In this document: one piece after another, positions 17,075-24,967 of the stretch
Numbering within the stretch: the first letter of the stretch is position 1
Layout: each line of letters begins with the position of its first letter
Position numbers and translations under genes: made by a program
DNA from: Mucilaginibacter phenanthrenivorans
GTDB taxonomy: Bacteria; Bacteroidota; Bacteroidia; Sphingobacteriales; Sphingobacteriaceae
DNA length: 64,000 nt
Direction of reading: 5' to 3'
Assembly: GCF_024721155.1 (NCBI RefSeq)
Contig: NZ_JAHVAP010000016.1
Coordinates: 1-64,000 of the forward strand
Notes under the pieces: generated by a model
Told to the model about the DNA's origin: nothing
Seen by the model: only the letters and a program-made list of their open reading frames with translations
Database searches by the model: none

Positions 17075-17938
17075 ATGAAAAACACCGACATCACCGATCC
17101 GCAATTCCTGCAAGCCGTTGAGGCGATTGATGCCGGTGATATTAATGAGCTTGAAACTATCATTACCAAATATCCCCGATTGGTTAAGGAAAGGTTACAA
17201 ACTACAGAACCCGGTTATTTTAAAGACCCGTACCTGCTTTGGTTTGTTGCCGATAATCCTATCCGCATAGAAAAACTTCCTCCCAATATTGTGGAGATAA
17301 CCAGCCTGCTTGTACAGGCGGTAAAGCGCGAAGCCCCCGATACCTATCTTAGACAAATTAACTATACCCTGGGATTAGTAGTCACCGGGCGCATCCCGCG
17401 CGAATGTGGCGTACAAATAGCAATGATGGATTTGCTGATAGATGCAGGAGCAGCCCCTGCAGGCACCATGGGGGCATTTGCACATGGCAATATTGATGCG
17501 GCTCAGCATTTAATAAACCGTGGCGATAAACTTACCCTGCCGGCTGCGGTTTGTCTGGAACGTATGGACGACATTAATCGTTTAGGCATAGTTGCAAGCG
17601 CTGGTGAAAAGCTAACCTCGCTAACGGCGGCAGCATTCTATGGTAAGTCTGATATTATAAAACTGCTATTGAAAATGGGTGCCGATCCTAATGGTTATTC
17701 CGAACACAACAGTGGTTTTCATAGCCATGCTACACCATTACACCAGGCTGTTTATTCGGGTTCGCTTGATGCCGTAAAAATATTACTTGAAGCCGGCGCC
17801 AAACCGGATGCTCCCGACAAAATTTACAATGGAACACCTTTGGGATGGGCAAGGCACATGCAAACCGATGATAGTTATGATGAAGCAGGCAAAAATAAAT
17901 TTGCGGTGATTGAAAGCTATCTGCTTTCTTTGTCTTAA
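17075..17938 (+). CDS. Ankyrin-repeat protein
   Basis: Cytoplasmic protein of about 287 residues; the ATG at 17075 is preferred to an in-frame TTG at 17060. Ankyrin repeats are clear in the C-terminal half: SLTAAAFYGKSDIIKLLLKM then GADPNG, followed by TPLHQAVYSGSLDAVKILLEAGAKPDAPD. Degenerate repeats occur earlier (LLIDAGAAPAGTMGAFAHG). This is a protein-binding scaffold; the partner is unknown. The next gene (minus strand) is convergent, with only 18 bases between stops, filled by a GACTCTTGACTC repeat. Confidence 0.8.
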   Translation: MKNTDITDPQFLQAVEAIDAGDINELETIITKYPRLVKERLQTTEPGYFKDPYLLWFVADNPIRIEKLPPNIVEITSLLVQAVKREAPDTYLRQINYTLGLVVTGRIPRECGVQIAMMDLLIDAGAAPAGTMGAFAHGNIDAAQHLINRGDKLTLPAAVCLERMDDINRLGIVASAGEKLTSLTAAAFYGKSDIIKLLLKMGADPNGYSEHNSGFHSHATPLHQAVYSGSLDAVKILLEAGAKPDAPDKIYNGTPLGWARHMQTDDSYDEAGKNKFAVIESYLLSLS

Positions 17939-17940
17939 CT

Positions 17941-17956
17941 CGTGACTCTTGACTCC
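17941..17956. repeat. TGACTCTTGACTC word repeat
   Basis: CGTGACTCTTGACTCC sits between the convergent stop codons. The same TTGACTC word is repeated many times in the insert inside lpxK at 30165-30272. Confidence 0.5.
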
Positions 17957-19756
17957 CTACGCCCCTACATCAATCCCTATTTGCTTCAGCAATAACGATG
18001 CGTTGAATGTTTTACATTCGCCGTGCTTTATTTTGTAATCAAACAGCATTTCGCCATCCTTTACCTGGATGTCGAAATAGTAATTACGCACGTAATCCGG
18101 GTGATCTTTTTCAAGTTCCGCAATTTGGAGGTCGTGGGTGGCGACTATGCCTACGCCCTTCTTCTTTATCAGTTGCTCGATCACGGCTTTTGAACCGAGG
18201 TATTTATCAACTGAATTTGTTCCTCGCAGCATTTCATCTATCAAAAAGAAAACTTTAGGCTCATTCTCCACGGCGGTCAGCAGCATTTGCAGGCGGTCGA
18301 GTTCAGCTTTAAAGGTTGAAGTACTTTCGTTTAGCGAATCCTTAATGCGCATGTAGGTTTTTATGGTGATAACCGATACCTGCATTTCATCCGCACAAAC
18401 CGGCGCCCCACATAAGGCCAGCACACTGTTAATACCTATGGTTCGTAAAAATGTACTTTTACCAGCCATGTTCGACCCTGTGATGATATCAATTTTATAG
18501 GTATTATTCAGCTCATAATCATTCGCTACGCGGTTTTTTATATTGATCAGCGGATGTGCCAGGCCCTTAGCAGTTAGGGTATAATTTTCACCATCAACTA
18601 TTTGCGGAAAGCTCCATTCGGGGTAATTGATGTGAAGTGAGGCGATGCTGTTTAAAGCTTCAAATTCGGCTATTACGTCAAACGCCGTTTCAAGGCTTTG
18701 CTGATTGTTCCGCTTCCAGTTTTCAATGGCGATAATCTGTTTAAGCGCCCAAAGAGAAAATACATTCAGGATAAATCCCACTATCATAATTGAACTATAG
18801 CCAAGCTTATTGATCAGCCGCGATAATTGTTCAATCTTTTGAGCAGTCCCTTCGGTTTTCAGGTGTTGCGCCATTTTGCCGCAGCCGGGCGAACTCCACT
18901 CCTCTTTTTCGATAGCCTGGAATACTATTGTATAGTTACCCAGCGTTTGCCCGATCTTGTCGGCTATAGCAGCTGATTTTAGGATATAGCTACCCTTTGC
19001 AGTAAGAATACCAAAATTAACAATTGCTATGGCTATCGCCGCGAGAGAAACAATCGGATAGAAAACAGCGGCTACAATTGCAGCTAACAGTAAGTATGGG
19101 GCTATCTTAATATAGGCTGATAGCGCTTTTTCGCCTGGCAATTCAAGCGGCCTCCGCAAATAAGTAAAAAGATTGTTTAGCTGGCTGGCATTTGTGCCGT
19201 TTGCAAAAAGCAGCTTTGCCTGGAAATCCAGCTTCCAGCTATTTTTTGTACCCAGTTCCTTTAATGATGCCTGCCGGTTTAAAACAACATCCTTCTGTGC
19301 AGGAGCTGAAAGCCATTCCGCCAGCAAGCTTTTACCCAAACCAGTTGCCGCGCGGTTGATCATTTGGAATAAAGTGGCCTTTCCAAAAATATCCAGATCT
19401 GCAGTGTAACCATGCTTGTCATCGGCGAACCCGCTGCCATTGTCATAAATATTTGATCGGTTAGTTATGCTGCCAATCTCGTTTTCGGTTACCTTTTTTA
19501 AGGCCTTAAAATAATCCCTTCGCCCTATAAAAAAGCTCTGTTTTGATACCAGCCACGTAAACCCCAGCATCAGGATTACAAAAAGGACAATTAACAAACC
19601 GATGCCAATGGTTTTTACTGACAAATAAATAGCTACCACTACCAGGGCAAAAATCACCAGGCGCAACAGCGAATATTTATTGATCAGTTTTTCATATTTA
19701 TCTATTTCCTGCTGGGTTGAGTTGGCTCGTCGCTGGTAGTCGGTTAGTATACTCAT
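17957..19756 (-). CDS. Membrane-anchored MutS-family ATPase
   Basis: A 599-residue protein. The C-terminal half is a MutS-type ABC ATPase: Walker A GSNMAGKSTF (427-436), the MutS-type STSTFKAEL stretch (about 478-486), Walker B VFFLIDEMLRGTNS (502-515) and the ATHD switch (539-542). The mismatch-recognition and connector domains of MutS1 are missing, and so is the C-terminal Smr nuclease of MutS2. Instead there are hydrophobic segments at about 31-70 (two helices), 215-250 and 320-340, placing it in the inner membrane. Databases usually call such proteins DNA mismatch repair protein MutS. The true role is unknown and classical mismatch repair is unlikely. Confidence 0.8.
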   Translation of the reverse strand: MSILTDYQRRANSTQQEIDKYEKLINKYSLLRLVIFALVVVAIYLSVKTIGIGLLIVLFVILMLGFTWLVSKQSFFIGRRDYFKALKKVTENEIGSITNRSNIYDNGSGFADDKHGYTADLDIFGKATLFQMINRAATGLGKSLLAEWLSAPAQKDVVLNRQASLKELGTKNSWKLDFQAKLLFANGTNASQLNNLFTYLRRPLELPGEKALSAYIKIAPYLLLAAIVAAVFYPIVSLAAIAIAIVNFGILTAKGSYILKSAAIADKIGQTLGNYTIVFQAIEKEEWSSPGCGKMAQHLKTEGTAQKIEQLSRLINKLGYSSIMIVGFILNVFSLWALKQIIAIENWKRNNQQSLETAFDVIAEFEALNSIASLHINYPEWSFPQIVDGENYTLTAKGLAHPLINIKNRVANDYELNNTYKIDIITGSNMAGKSTFLRTIGINSVLALCGAPVCADEMQVSVITIKTYMRIKDSLNESTSTFKAELDRLQMLLTAVENEPKVFFLIDEMLRGTNSVDKYLGSKAVIEQLIKKKGVGIVATHDLQIAELEKDHPDYVRNYYFDIQVKDGEMLFDYKIKHGECKTFNASLLLKQIGIDVGA

Positions 19757-19926
19757 TTAGTTGTAGAGGTTGTAAGGGTTGTAAAAGTTGTAAAGGTTTG
19801 ACCCCCTATATCTTTCCGTTAACTTCGGCAATATTACAACATTTCAATCTTTTAGCTTTATAACAATTCAACAATCCCTAACTTTGCTCCTTTAACTCTT
19901 ACAACAACTACAACTTTTACAACCAT
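19757..19926. repeat. GGTTGTAAA / TTTACAACC word-repeat region upstream of rlmH
   Basis: Tandem GTTGTAAA-type words at 19757-19797 (GAGGTTGTAAGGGTTGTAAA and further copies) face the reverse-complement words TTACAACAACTACAACTTTTACAACC at about 19898-19926. The same arrangement recurs at 23541-23630. The two sides could pair across the intergenic region. Confidence 0.6.
19879..19886 (+). promoter_or_regulatory. -7 box of rlmH
   Basis: TAACTTTG matches TAnnTTTG exactly and would give a leader of about 45 bases. No good TTG was found at the expected -33 position. Confidence 0.4.
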
Positions 19927-19936
19927 TATAACCAAA

Positions 19937-20410
19937 ATGAAAATCACCTTCCTCACAGTCGGCAAAACCGAAGATGCTTATTTAAAGGATGGAATTGAAA
20001 AGTACGTAAAGCGTTTAAAGCACTACACCAAGCTTATTATTATTGAAATTGATGAGCTAAAAAACACCAAAGCCTTAAGCCAGGAACAACAAAAAGTAAA
20101 GGAAGCCGAACTTATCCTCAAAAAGATCACGCCCACAGACCATGTGATCCTGCTTGACGAAAAAGGCATGGAGTTTAGCTCCCAGCAATTTGCCGCCTAT
20201 ATTGACAAAAAAGCCATCAGCGCAGTTAGCAGCCTTGTTTTCGTAGTTGGCGGACCATATGGTTTCGACGCCTCTGTTTATGCACGGGCAAATGATAAAC
20301 TGTCGTTATCCGCAATGACCTTTTCTCATCAAATGGTACGCTTGTTTTTTATTGAGCAATTATACCGCGCCTATACCATAATTAAGGGGGAACCCTACCA
20401 TCATCCCTGA
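19937..20410 (+). CDS. rlmH: 23S rRNA (pseudouridine-1915 N3)-methyltransferase
   Basis: SPOUT-fold methyltransferase that methylates pseudouridine 1915 in helix 69 of 23S rRNA. It has 157 residues, the expected length. It starts MKITFLTVGKT and has the SAM-binding knot motifs LLDEKG and FVVGGPYGF. The C-terminal signature is SLSAMTFSHQMVRLFFIEQLYRAYTI, then KGEPYHHP. A single cytoplasmic gene. The ATG at 19937 is the family start. Confidence 0.96.
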   Translation: MKITFLTVGKTEDAYLKDGIEKYVKRLKHYTKLIIIEIDELKNTKALSQEQQKVKEAELILKKITPTDHVILLDEKGMEFSSQQFAAYIDKKAISAVSSLVFVVGGPYGFDASVYARANDKLSLSAMTFSHQMVRLFFIEQLYRAYTIIKGEPYHHP

Positions 20411-20509
20411 CAATAGCCTGACTTATTCACCGATATAGTCAGCACACTGTCAAAATATATTATAATTAAAACAAATATGCCCTCTGTGTAGCGTATTGGC
20501 CTATTTTTG

Positions 20510-21454
20510 ATGAAAATGGGCCAGCACATGCATCAGGTAGTAGCAGAACTTATATCGGTTAAATTCATATTATTCTACATTTTAATAATATCCACCATAA
20601 TTGTTCACTACCGTGGCAAGGTTCGGTTCAAGTTTTTCAGGCAGTTAACGGACCATTCAACCTTTATGGCGCCCATAAATATGCCGATGTATGCTTTTTC
20701 AGGCGTAGAAAACCAACCGTATATCAAGCAATCCAACTTTCCGCAGCTTAGTCTTTTACGGGATAACTGGCAAACCATCCGCGATGAAGCTTTAGAATTG
20801 GAGCGTGAAGAACTGATAAAAGGGTCGGACAAATACAATGACATGGGCTTCAACTCCTTTTTCCGCAGGGGATGGAAGCGTTTTTATTTAAAATGGTATG
20901 ATGATTTTCATCCGTCAGCAAAAAAATATTGTCCAAAAACTATTGAACTAATCCAGGGCATCCCTGAAATAAAAGCAGCCATGTTTGCCGTATTACCTGG
21001 CGGCAGTGAACTGCTAATGCACCGCGACCCTTATGCAGGTTCATTACGCTATCACCTGGGCTTAATAACACCTAATTCTGATCAATGTCATATAGTGGTT
21101 GACGGCCAGAGCTATGCCTGGAAGGATGGCGAGGATGTGATCTTCGACGAAACTTACATCCATTACGCCGAAAACAAAACCGACATAGACCGTATCATTT
21201 TGTTTTGCGATGTGCAGCGCCCGGTAAAAACCATGTTTGCCCGTGGCTGGAACAAGTTCTTCGGCTGGTTTATTATGGCGGCTGCTGTATCCCCAAATAT
21301 GGGCGAGGACAAAACCGGGAACATCAATAAGGCATTCAGGTATGTATACTCCATCCGTTTGCTGGGCAAGCGCATAAAGGCTTATAATTACAATTTATAC
21401 TATGTGGTTAAATATGCTTTGATGGCTGGTATTTTGTATTTGATATTCAGATAA
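20510..21454 (+). CDS. Aspartyl/asparaginyl beta-hydroxylase family protein (LpxO-like)
   Basis: An Fe(II)/2-oxoglutarate-dependent oxygenase of about 314 residues (ATG at 20510; TTG at 20507 is also in frame). Iron ligands: HRD in LLMHRDPYAGSLRYHLGL gives the HxD pair, and the distal His is in YIHYAENKTD; the following R of the DVQRP region fits the 2-oxoglutarate contact. One hydrophobic helix at the N terminus (ISVKFILFYILIISTIIV) and one at the C terminus (YVVKYALMAGILYLIF) anchor it in the inner membrane, as in LpxO, which hydroxylates lipid A acyl chains. Here the substrate could be a lipid or a protein; lipid is inferred from the membrane anchors only. Confidence 0.8.
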   Translation: MKMGQHMHQVVAELISVKFILFYILIISTIIVHYRGKVRFKFFRQLTDHSTFMAPINMPMYAFSGVENQPYIKQSNFPQLSLLRDNWQTIRDEALELEREELIKGSDKYNDMGFNSFFRRGWKRFYLKWYDDFHPSAKKYCPKTIELIQGIPEIKAAMFAVLPGGSELLMHRDPYAGSLRYHLGLITPNSDQCHIVVDGQSYAWKDGEDVIFDETYIHYAENKTDIDRIILFCDVQRPVKTMFARGWNKFFGWFIMAAAVSPNMGEDKTGNINKAFRYVYSIRLLGKRIKAYNYNLYYVVKYALMAGILYLIFR

Positions 21455-21488
21455 TTTCGATTATTTAAACAGGGTTTCATTTAATTTC

Positions 21489-21535
21489 TTTCAGACTTTC
21501 CGACTTCCGGACTTCCGGACTTTTTCTTACTTTTG
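21489..21535 (+). promoter_or_regulatory. ACTTCCGG word repeat and -7 box abutting the CDF gene
   Basis: CTTTCAGACTTTCCGACTTCC followed by further ACTTCCGG copies fills 21489-21520. TACTTTTG at 21528-21535 matches TAnnTTTG but ends only four bases before the ATG at 21540, so a transcript from it would have almost no leader. Confidence 0.4.
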
Positions 21536-21539
21536 CCGC

Positions 21540-22460
21540 ATGTCAGGTCACGATCATTCACACCATCACCACCATGATCATGCCCCGAAGCTTGATCATC
21601 TTAATGCCGCCTTTATCTGGGGTATCATTTTAAATTCAGCTTTCGTAGTTATCGAAGTAGTTGCAGGCTTGTATACACATTCCCTGTCGTTGCTTACCGA
21701 TGCCGGGCATAACCTAAGCGATGTTGCCAGTTTGGCATTAGCCTTGCTTGCATTTAAGCTCACCAAGGTAAATTCCAATAGTCAATATACTTACGGATAT
21801 AAACGATCAACCATCATCGTATCGTTCTTTAATGCGTTGATATTATTTGTTGCAATAGGTTTTATCATCTACGAGGCCATTATGCGCTTCATGAATCCGG
21901 AAGTTATTGCCGGCGGCACCATGGCATGGGTTGCGTTTATTGGTATCGGCATAAATGCCTTTACTGCATGGCTTTTTGTAAAAGACAAGGATACCGACCT
22001 GAACGTTAAAGGCGCTTACCTGCACATGGCCATCGACGCTATTGTATCATTCGGCGTGGTTATATCCGGTGTGATCATCTATTTCACCAAATTGTACTGG
22101 ATAGACAGCGTGGTATCATTAATTATAGCTGTGGTTATTTTAAGGGGAACATGGAGCTTGTTAAAAGACAGCCTGCGCCTTGAAATGGATGGCGTTCCCA
22201 AGGAAATGGATTTGGAGAAGATTAAGATAGAACTAATGAAATGCAAAGGCGTTATTGATGTGCACCACATGCACGTTTGGGCATTAAGCACTACAGAAAA
22301 TGCACTCACCGCCCATTTGGTTATCAAACCGGAATTGCTCCCAACCTTTAACAATATCAAAAAGGATCTGCGCCACCGCCTGGAACACATGAGCATCAAC
22401 CACGCAACCTTTGAGCCGGAGATTGAGGAAGAGGATTGCAAGCAGTTGAATTGTGACTGA
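21540..22460 (+). CDS. Cation diffusion facilitator (Zn2+/Co2+ efflux) transporter
   Basis: Inner-membrane metal/proton antiporter of 306 residues that exports Zn2+ or related ions. The N terminus is a His-rich tail (MSGHDHSHHHHHDH). There are six TM helices with the paired metal-site motifs of the family: HNLSD in TM2 (DAGHNLSDVASLAL) and HMAID in TM5. The C-terminal cytoplasmic metallochaperone-like domain includes GVIDVHHMHVWALS and ends in the acidic, Cys-containing EEEDCKQLNCD. It belongs to the CzcD/ZitB-type group. The Imm26 gene follows after 14 bases and could be co-transcribed. Confidence 0.93.
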   Translation: MSGHDHSHHHHHDHAPKLDHLNAAFIWGIILNSAFVVIEVVAGLYTHSLSLLTDAGHNLSDVASLALALLAFKLTKVNSNSQYTYGYKRSTIIVSFFNALILFVAIGFIIYEAIMRFMNPEVIAGGTMAWVAFIGIGINAFTAWLFVKDKDTDLNVKGAYLHMAIDAIVSFGVVISGVIIYFTKLYWIDSVVSLIIAVVILRGTWSLLKDSLRLEMDGVPKEMDLEKIKIELMKCKGVIDVHHMHVWALSTTENALTAHLVIKPELLPTFNNIKKDLRHRLEHMSINHATFEPEIEEEDCKQLNCD

Positions 22461-22474
22461 TAAAATCTTAAATA

Positions 22475-22930
22475 ATGGCTATTAGAAAAGTAGGTGCATT
22501 TTTTGAGATTATTTTATCGAATGGAAAATACGCTTATGGAAGAATACTGGAAAAAGCCAATTACGCATTTTACGATATCTATTCAAATACCAGAATAAGC
22601 GACATTAAGGAAATTCAAAACAAAGACATTCTCTTTATCGCCGCTGTTTATAAATATGCTATAACTAAAGACCGCTGGAGAAAAATAGGTCAACTTGATT
22701 TGGAATCCAAATTACGGGTATTACCGTTAAAGTTTATCGAAGACCAATTATACCCGGGAACCTTCAGCCTTTACGATCCTAATACGGGAGTCATTTCGCC
22801 AACCACAAAAGATAAATGTCTTGGTCTGGAAAGAGCTGCCGTATGGGAACCGACACATATTGAAGATCGGATAATTGATTATTATGAGGGCAAGCCCAAC
22901 AAATGGGTGAATCAATTGGAACTAAAATAA
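22475..22930 (+). CDS. Imm26-family immunity protein (orphan)
   Basis: A 151-residue cytoplasmic protein matching the Imm26 family of polymorphic-toxin immunity proteins as I recall it. It starts with KVGAFFEIILSNGKYAYGRI, has a central DILFIAAVYKYAI strand, and ends with GLERAAVWEPTHIEDRI and YYEGKPNKW. Such proteins neutralise nuclease-type toxins from neighbouring cells. No toxin, Rhs/YD-repeat protein or secretion gene lies nearby, so this is an orphan copy. It is visibly more AT-rich than the CDF gene upstream. A very long hairpin starts right after its stop. The family call is good; the assumed protective role is inference. Confidence 0.75.
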   Translation: MAIRKVGAFFEIILSNGKYAYGRILEKANYAFYDIYSNTRISDIKEIQNKDILFIAAVYKYAITKDRWRKIGQLDLESKLRVLPLKFIEDQLYPGTFSLYDPNTGVISPTTKDKCLGLERAAVWEPTHIEDRIIDYYEGKPNKWVNQLELK

Positions 22931-22978
22931 TTTGAAATGAAAAAGCCGAAGAATATTCTCCGGCTTTTTCATTTCAAA
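22931..22978. terminator. Bidirectional terminator with an 18-bp perfect stem
   Basis: TTTGAAATGAAAAAGCCG (22931-22948) pairs perfectly with 22961-22978; the 12-base loop itself contains GAATATTC. It follows directly on the Imm26 stop (22928-22930) and faces the convergent DUF5606 gene ending at 23011, so it can end both transcripts. Confidence 0.85.
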
Positions 22979-23010
22979 GACACAAAATATTGCGTCTCTA
23001 CAAATAATCT

Positions 23011-23535
23011 TTATGCTTTCTTAGCAGCGGGCTTTTTAGCCTTTGGTTTTGCAGGTACTGCTTCTTCAGTTTTTGCAGCTGCCTTAGCAGGTTTTGCAGG
23101 TTCCTCTTCAACAACTACCGGAGCTTCTTCAGCTACAGGTGCGGCACCCGGATCCTCTTCATTAAACAAAGGAAAATCCTTCAAGATCTGGTACCAGTTG
23201 ATGATCTTTTTCATATCCGAAGCATAAACCTTCTCTTCGTCATGATCCGGCGCAACTTCCCTGAAATATTCACGGAGCTTTTTGCCATCTGCCTTTGCAT
23301 CCGGAATTCCGGATGTGGTTTTCATCCTCTCAAAAACATCAACAAGCTTGATATCATCATCCAAACCAAAAATGGTTATCTCGTGAAGCGATGCAAGCTT
23401 AGCTGTAGACAAATTTGCTATCAGCTTGGCTTTCTGCGCATCAAGACTCTCTAAAATATAACCTGTTTTATTTTGAGCCAATGCTCTCCATAATCCCGGC
23501 TTGCCCGATACGGCTACAATTCCCTGTAAATTCAT
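23011..23535 (-). CDS. DUF5606 family protein with a histone-like Lys/Ala/Pro tail
   Basis: A 174-residue protein. Residues 1-125 match the Bacteroidota family DUF5606 (MNLQGIVAVSGKPGLWRAL, then GYILESLDAQK, LASLHEITIFGLDDDIKLVDVF, WYQILKDFPLF). The tail from about 130 to the end is low complexity: an acidic VVVEEEP stretch, then KPAKAAAKT and KPKAKKPAAKKA. Such tails bind nucleic acids in other Bacteroidota proteins, but that is inference here. No signal peptide. Function of the domain is unknown, though the family is widely conserved. The downstream terminator is shared with Imm26. Confidence 0.8.
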   Translation of the reverse strand: MNLQGIVAVSGKPGLWRALAQNKTGYILESLDAQKAKLIANLSTAKLASLHEITIFGLDDDIKLVDVFERMKTTSGIPDAKADGKKLREYFREVAPDHDEEKVYASDMKKIINWYQILKDFPLFNEEDPGAAPVAEEAPVVVEEEPAKPAKAAAKTEEAVPAKPKAKKPAAKKA

Positions 23536-23540
23536 TTATG

Positions 23541-23630
23541 TATGTTGTAAGGGTTGTAAAGGTTGTAAAGGTTGTAAAAATTGCAAGGGCTTAACCACTA
23601 CAACAACTACAACCTTTACAACCTCTCCAA
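23541..23630. repeat. GGTTGTAAA / TTTACAACC word repeat
   Basis: GTTGTAAGGGTTGTAAAGG and further GGTTGTAAA copies face ACAACAACTACAACCTTTAC and ACAACC, giving two complementary halves within 90 bases. Same family as at 19757-19926. It fills the whole gap between the cyclophilin stop and the DUF5606 start. Confidence 0.65.
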
Positions 23631-24068
23631 CTATTCTTCAATAACGTCTATTCCTAAAATTTTATCGCCCTGGCGAATTGCATCAACAACTTCAACATTT
23701 TCAACCACCTTACCGAATACGGTATGGTTACGGTCAAGGTGAGCGGTGTTATCGCGGCTGTGGCAGATAAAAAACTGTGAGCTGCCGGTATTACGGCCTG
23801 CATGAGCCATTGATAATACACCACGGTCGTGGTATTGATTGTCGCCGGTTAATTCGCAATCTATTCTTGTTCCTGAACCACCAGCACCTGTGCCGGTTGG
23901 ATCGCCACCCTGGATCACGAAATTAGGGATCACCCTGTGAAACGTTACATTGTTATAAAAGCCTGACTTTGCCAATCCAAGAAAGTTTGCTACCGTGTTA
24001 GGTGCGTCCTTATCATAAAACTCGACGGTCATGTCGCCTTTTTCGGTTTTGATTATTGCTTTGCTCAT
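23631..24068 (-). CDS. Peptidyl-prolyl cis-trans isomerase, cyclophilin type
   Basis: Cyclophilin of 145 residues that catalyses proline isomerisation in protein folding. The ATG at 24068 (MSKAIIKTEKGDM) is the family start; a longer frame to 24122 adds only non-conserved residues and runs over the promoter. Conserved core: FHRVIPNFVIQGGDPTGTG (catalytic Arg in HRV), then SSQFFICHS and LDRNHTVFGKV. No signal peptide, so it is the cytoplasmic PpiB-like form. A good -33/-7 promoter sits just upstream. Confidence 0.93.
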   Translation of the reverse strand: MSKAIIKTEKGDMTVEFYDKDAPNTVANFLGLAKSGFYNNVTFHRVIPNFVIQGGDPTGTGAGGSGTRIDCELTGDNQYHDRGVLSMAHAGRNTGSSQFFICHSRDNTAHLDRNHTVFGKVVENVEVVDAIRQGDKILGIDVIEE

Positions 24069-24086
24069 TTTTTCTAAAATAGTAGG

Positions 24087-24117
24087 CAAAGGTAGTAAAA
24101 GGAGGTGAAAGCCAAAA
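24087..24117 (-). promoter_or_regulatory. Promoter of the cyclophilin gene
   Basis: On the minus strand TTTTGGC (24117 to 24111) and TACCTTTG (24094 to 24087), with 18 bases between TTG and TA, the same spacing as the sucD promoter. The predicted leader is about 13 bases. Confidence 0.55.
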
Positions 24118-24170
24118 GGCAAAAGGTTAAAGGTTTTTTGGAGGTGAAAGCAGGGTGTAAAAGGTAATCA

Positions 24171-24857
24171 CTAAAAAATTTGGCCTTGCCGGACATCGGG
24201 TTTAATGGCGGTGTGTTTAATCAACCATTCTCCTATAATACGTATCGGTGATTCTTTATCTGGAGCCCATTTAAAAGCAAAATGATATCTGTTTCCTTTT
24301 TGAGCTTCTATTAACCAGTCAGAACCGTCCATACCAAAATTACTTCCAGAAGGCTTAATTTGCCAAAAGTGGTTTTTATTTAAAAGCCTTTCAAATTGTT
24401 TAATTTTTCGTTTTGAAAGGGGTGTTATTTCTATAGTTTTCGAATGTAAATCTTTTGTTTGAATATAAAACTTATCGTTTTTATCAAATATCGTAATTAT
24501 ATAATGACGTGGGCGAAGAGCTGAAAGCCAAACAAAACGGTAAAATGTTTTATAGTTTGCTGACGGCAGCAATACTTCCCTCTCTCTATAAAATAGATTT
24601 GAAAAAAAAGCTATACGTCCTGTGTCAACCGAAAACTCAATTGCTTTTCCAAAACTTTGATTATCCTTTGGTTTTTCTCCCAAATGATTCATGTTCCATG
24701 AATATATTGCCGAGTCTATAAAACGCCTGTCATCAAAATAAGGTCTAATTGCTATAGTATCTTTCCTGGACACATATGTTGAGTCTTTGGTTTGGGCGAA
24801 ACAGTTTAAAACTGCAAACGCAATAAGGATGATAAGTGATAAAGTCTTTTTAAGCAT
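24171..24857 (-). CDS. Secreted protein of unknown function
   Basis: A 228-residue protein with signal peptide MLKKTLSLIILIAFAVLNCFAQ (possible lipobox-like LNCFAQ, but SPI cleavage after FAQ fits better). The mature part has basic and aromatic character: YREREVLLPSANYKTFYRFVW, then HYIITIFDKNDKFYIQTK and GMDGSDWLIEAQKGNRYHFAFKWAPD. The last part resembles a hydrophilic beta-sheet domain seen in many unannotated Bacteroidota proteins, but I recognise no family. It is more AT-rich than its neighbours, which suggests acquisition. It is divergently arranged with the gene at 24968. Confidence 0.55.
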   Translation of the reverse strand: MLKKTLSLIILIAFAVLNCFAQTKDSTYVSRKDTIAIRPYFDDRRFIDSAIYSWNMNHLGEKPKDNQSFGKAIEFSVDTGRIAFFSNLFYREREVLLPSANYKTFYRFVWLSALRPRHYIITIFDKNDKFYIQTKDLHSKTIEITPLSKRKIKQFERLLNKNHFWQIKPSGSNFGMDGSDWLIEAQKGNRYHFAFKWAPDKESPIRIIGEWLIKHTAIKPDVRQGQIF

Positions 24858-24967
24858 CGATTCATAAAGATAATAATTTGACCTCGACTTCTAAAAATGT
24901 GTCCGCCGCTATTTTCAGTAATACATTTATAGTTTATTCGTTACATTTGGATAAAGCAACAAGCAAA

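Noticed and set aside
19757..19926. GGTTGTAAA tandem words considered as a CRISPR array
   Set aside because: Units are about 9 bases, without spacers of constant length, occur in both orientations and no cas genes are present.
22937..23227. Plus-strand open frame (96 codons) with a signal-peptide-like Ala/Gly/Ser-rich translation
   Set aside because: It is antisense to the DUF5606 gene; the apparent hydrophobic stretch is the reverse reading of the Lys/Ala/Pro tail, and its start lies in the terminator hairpin.
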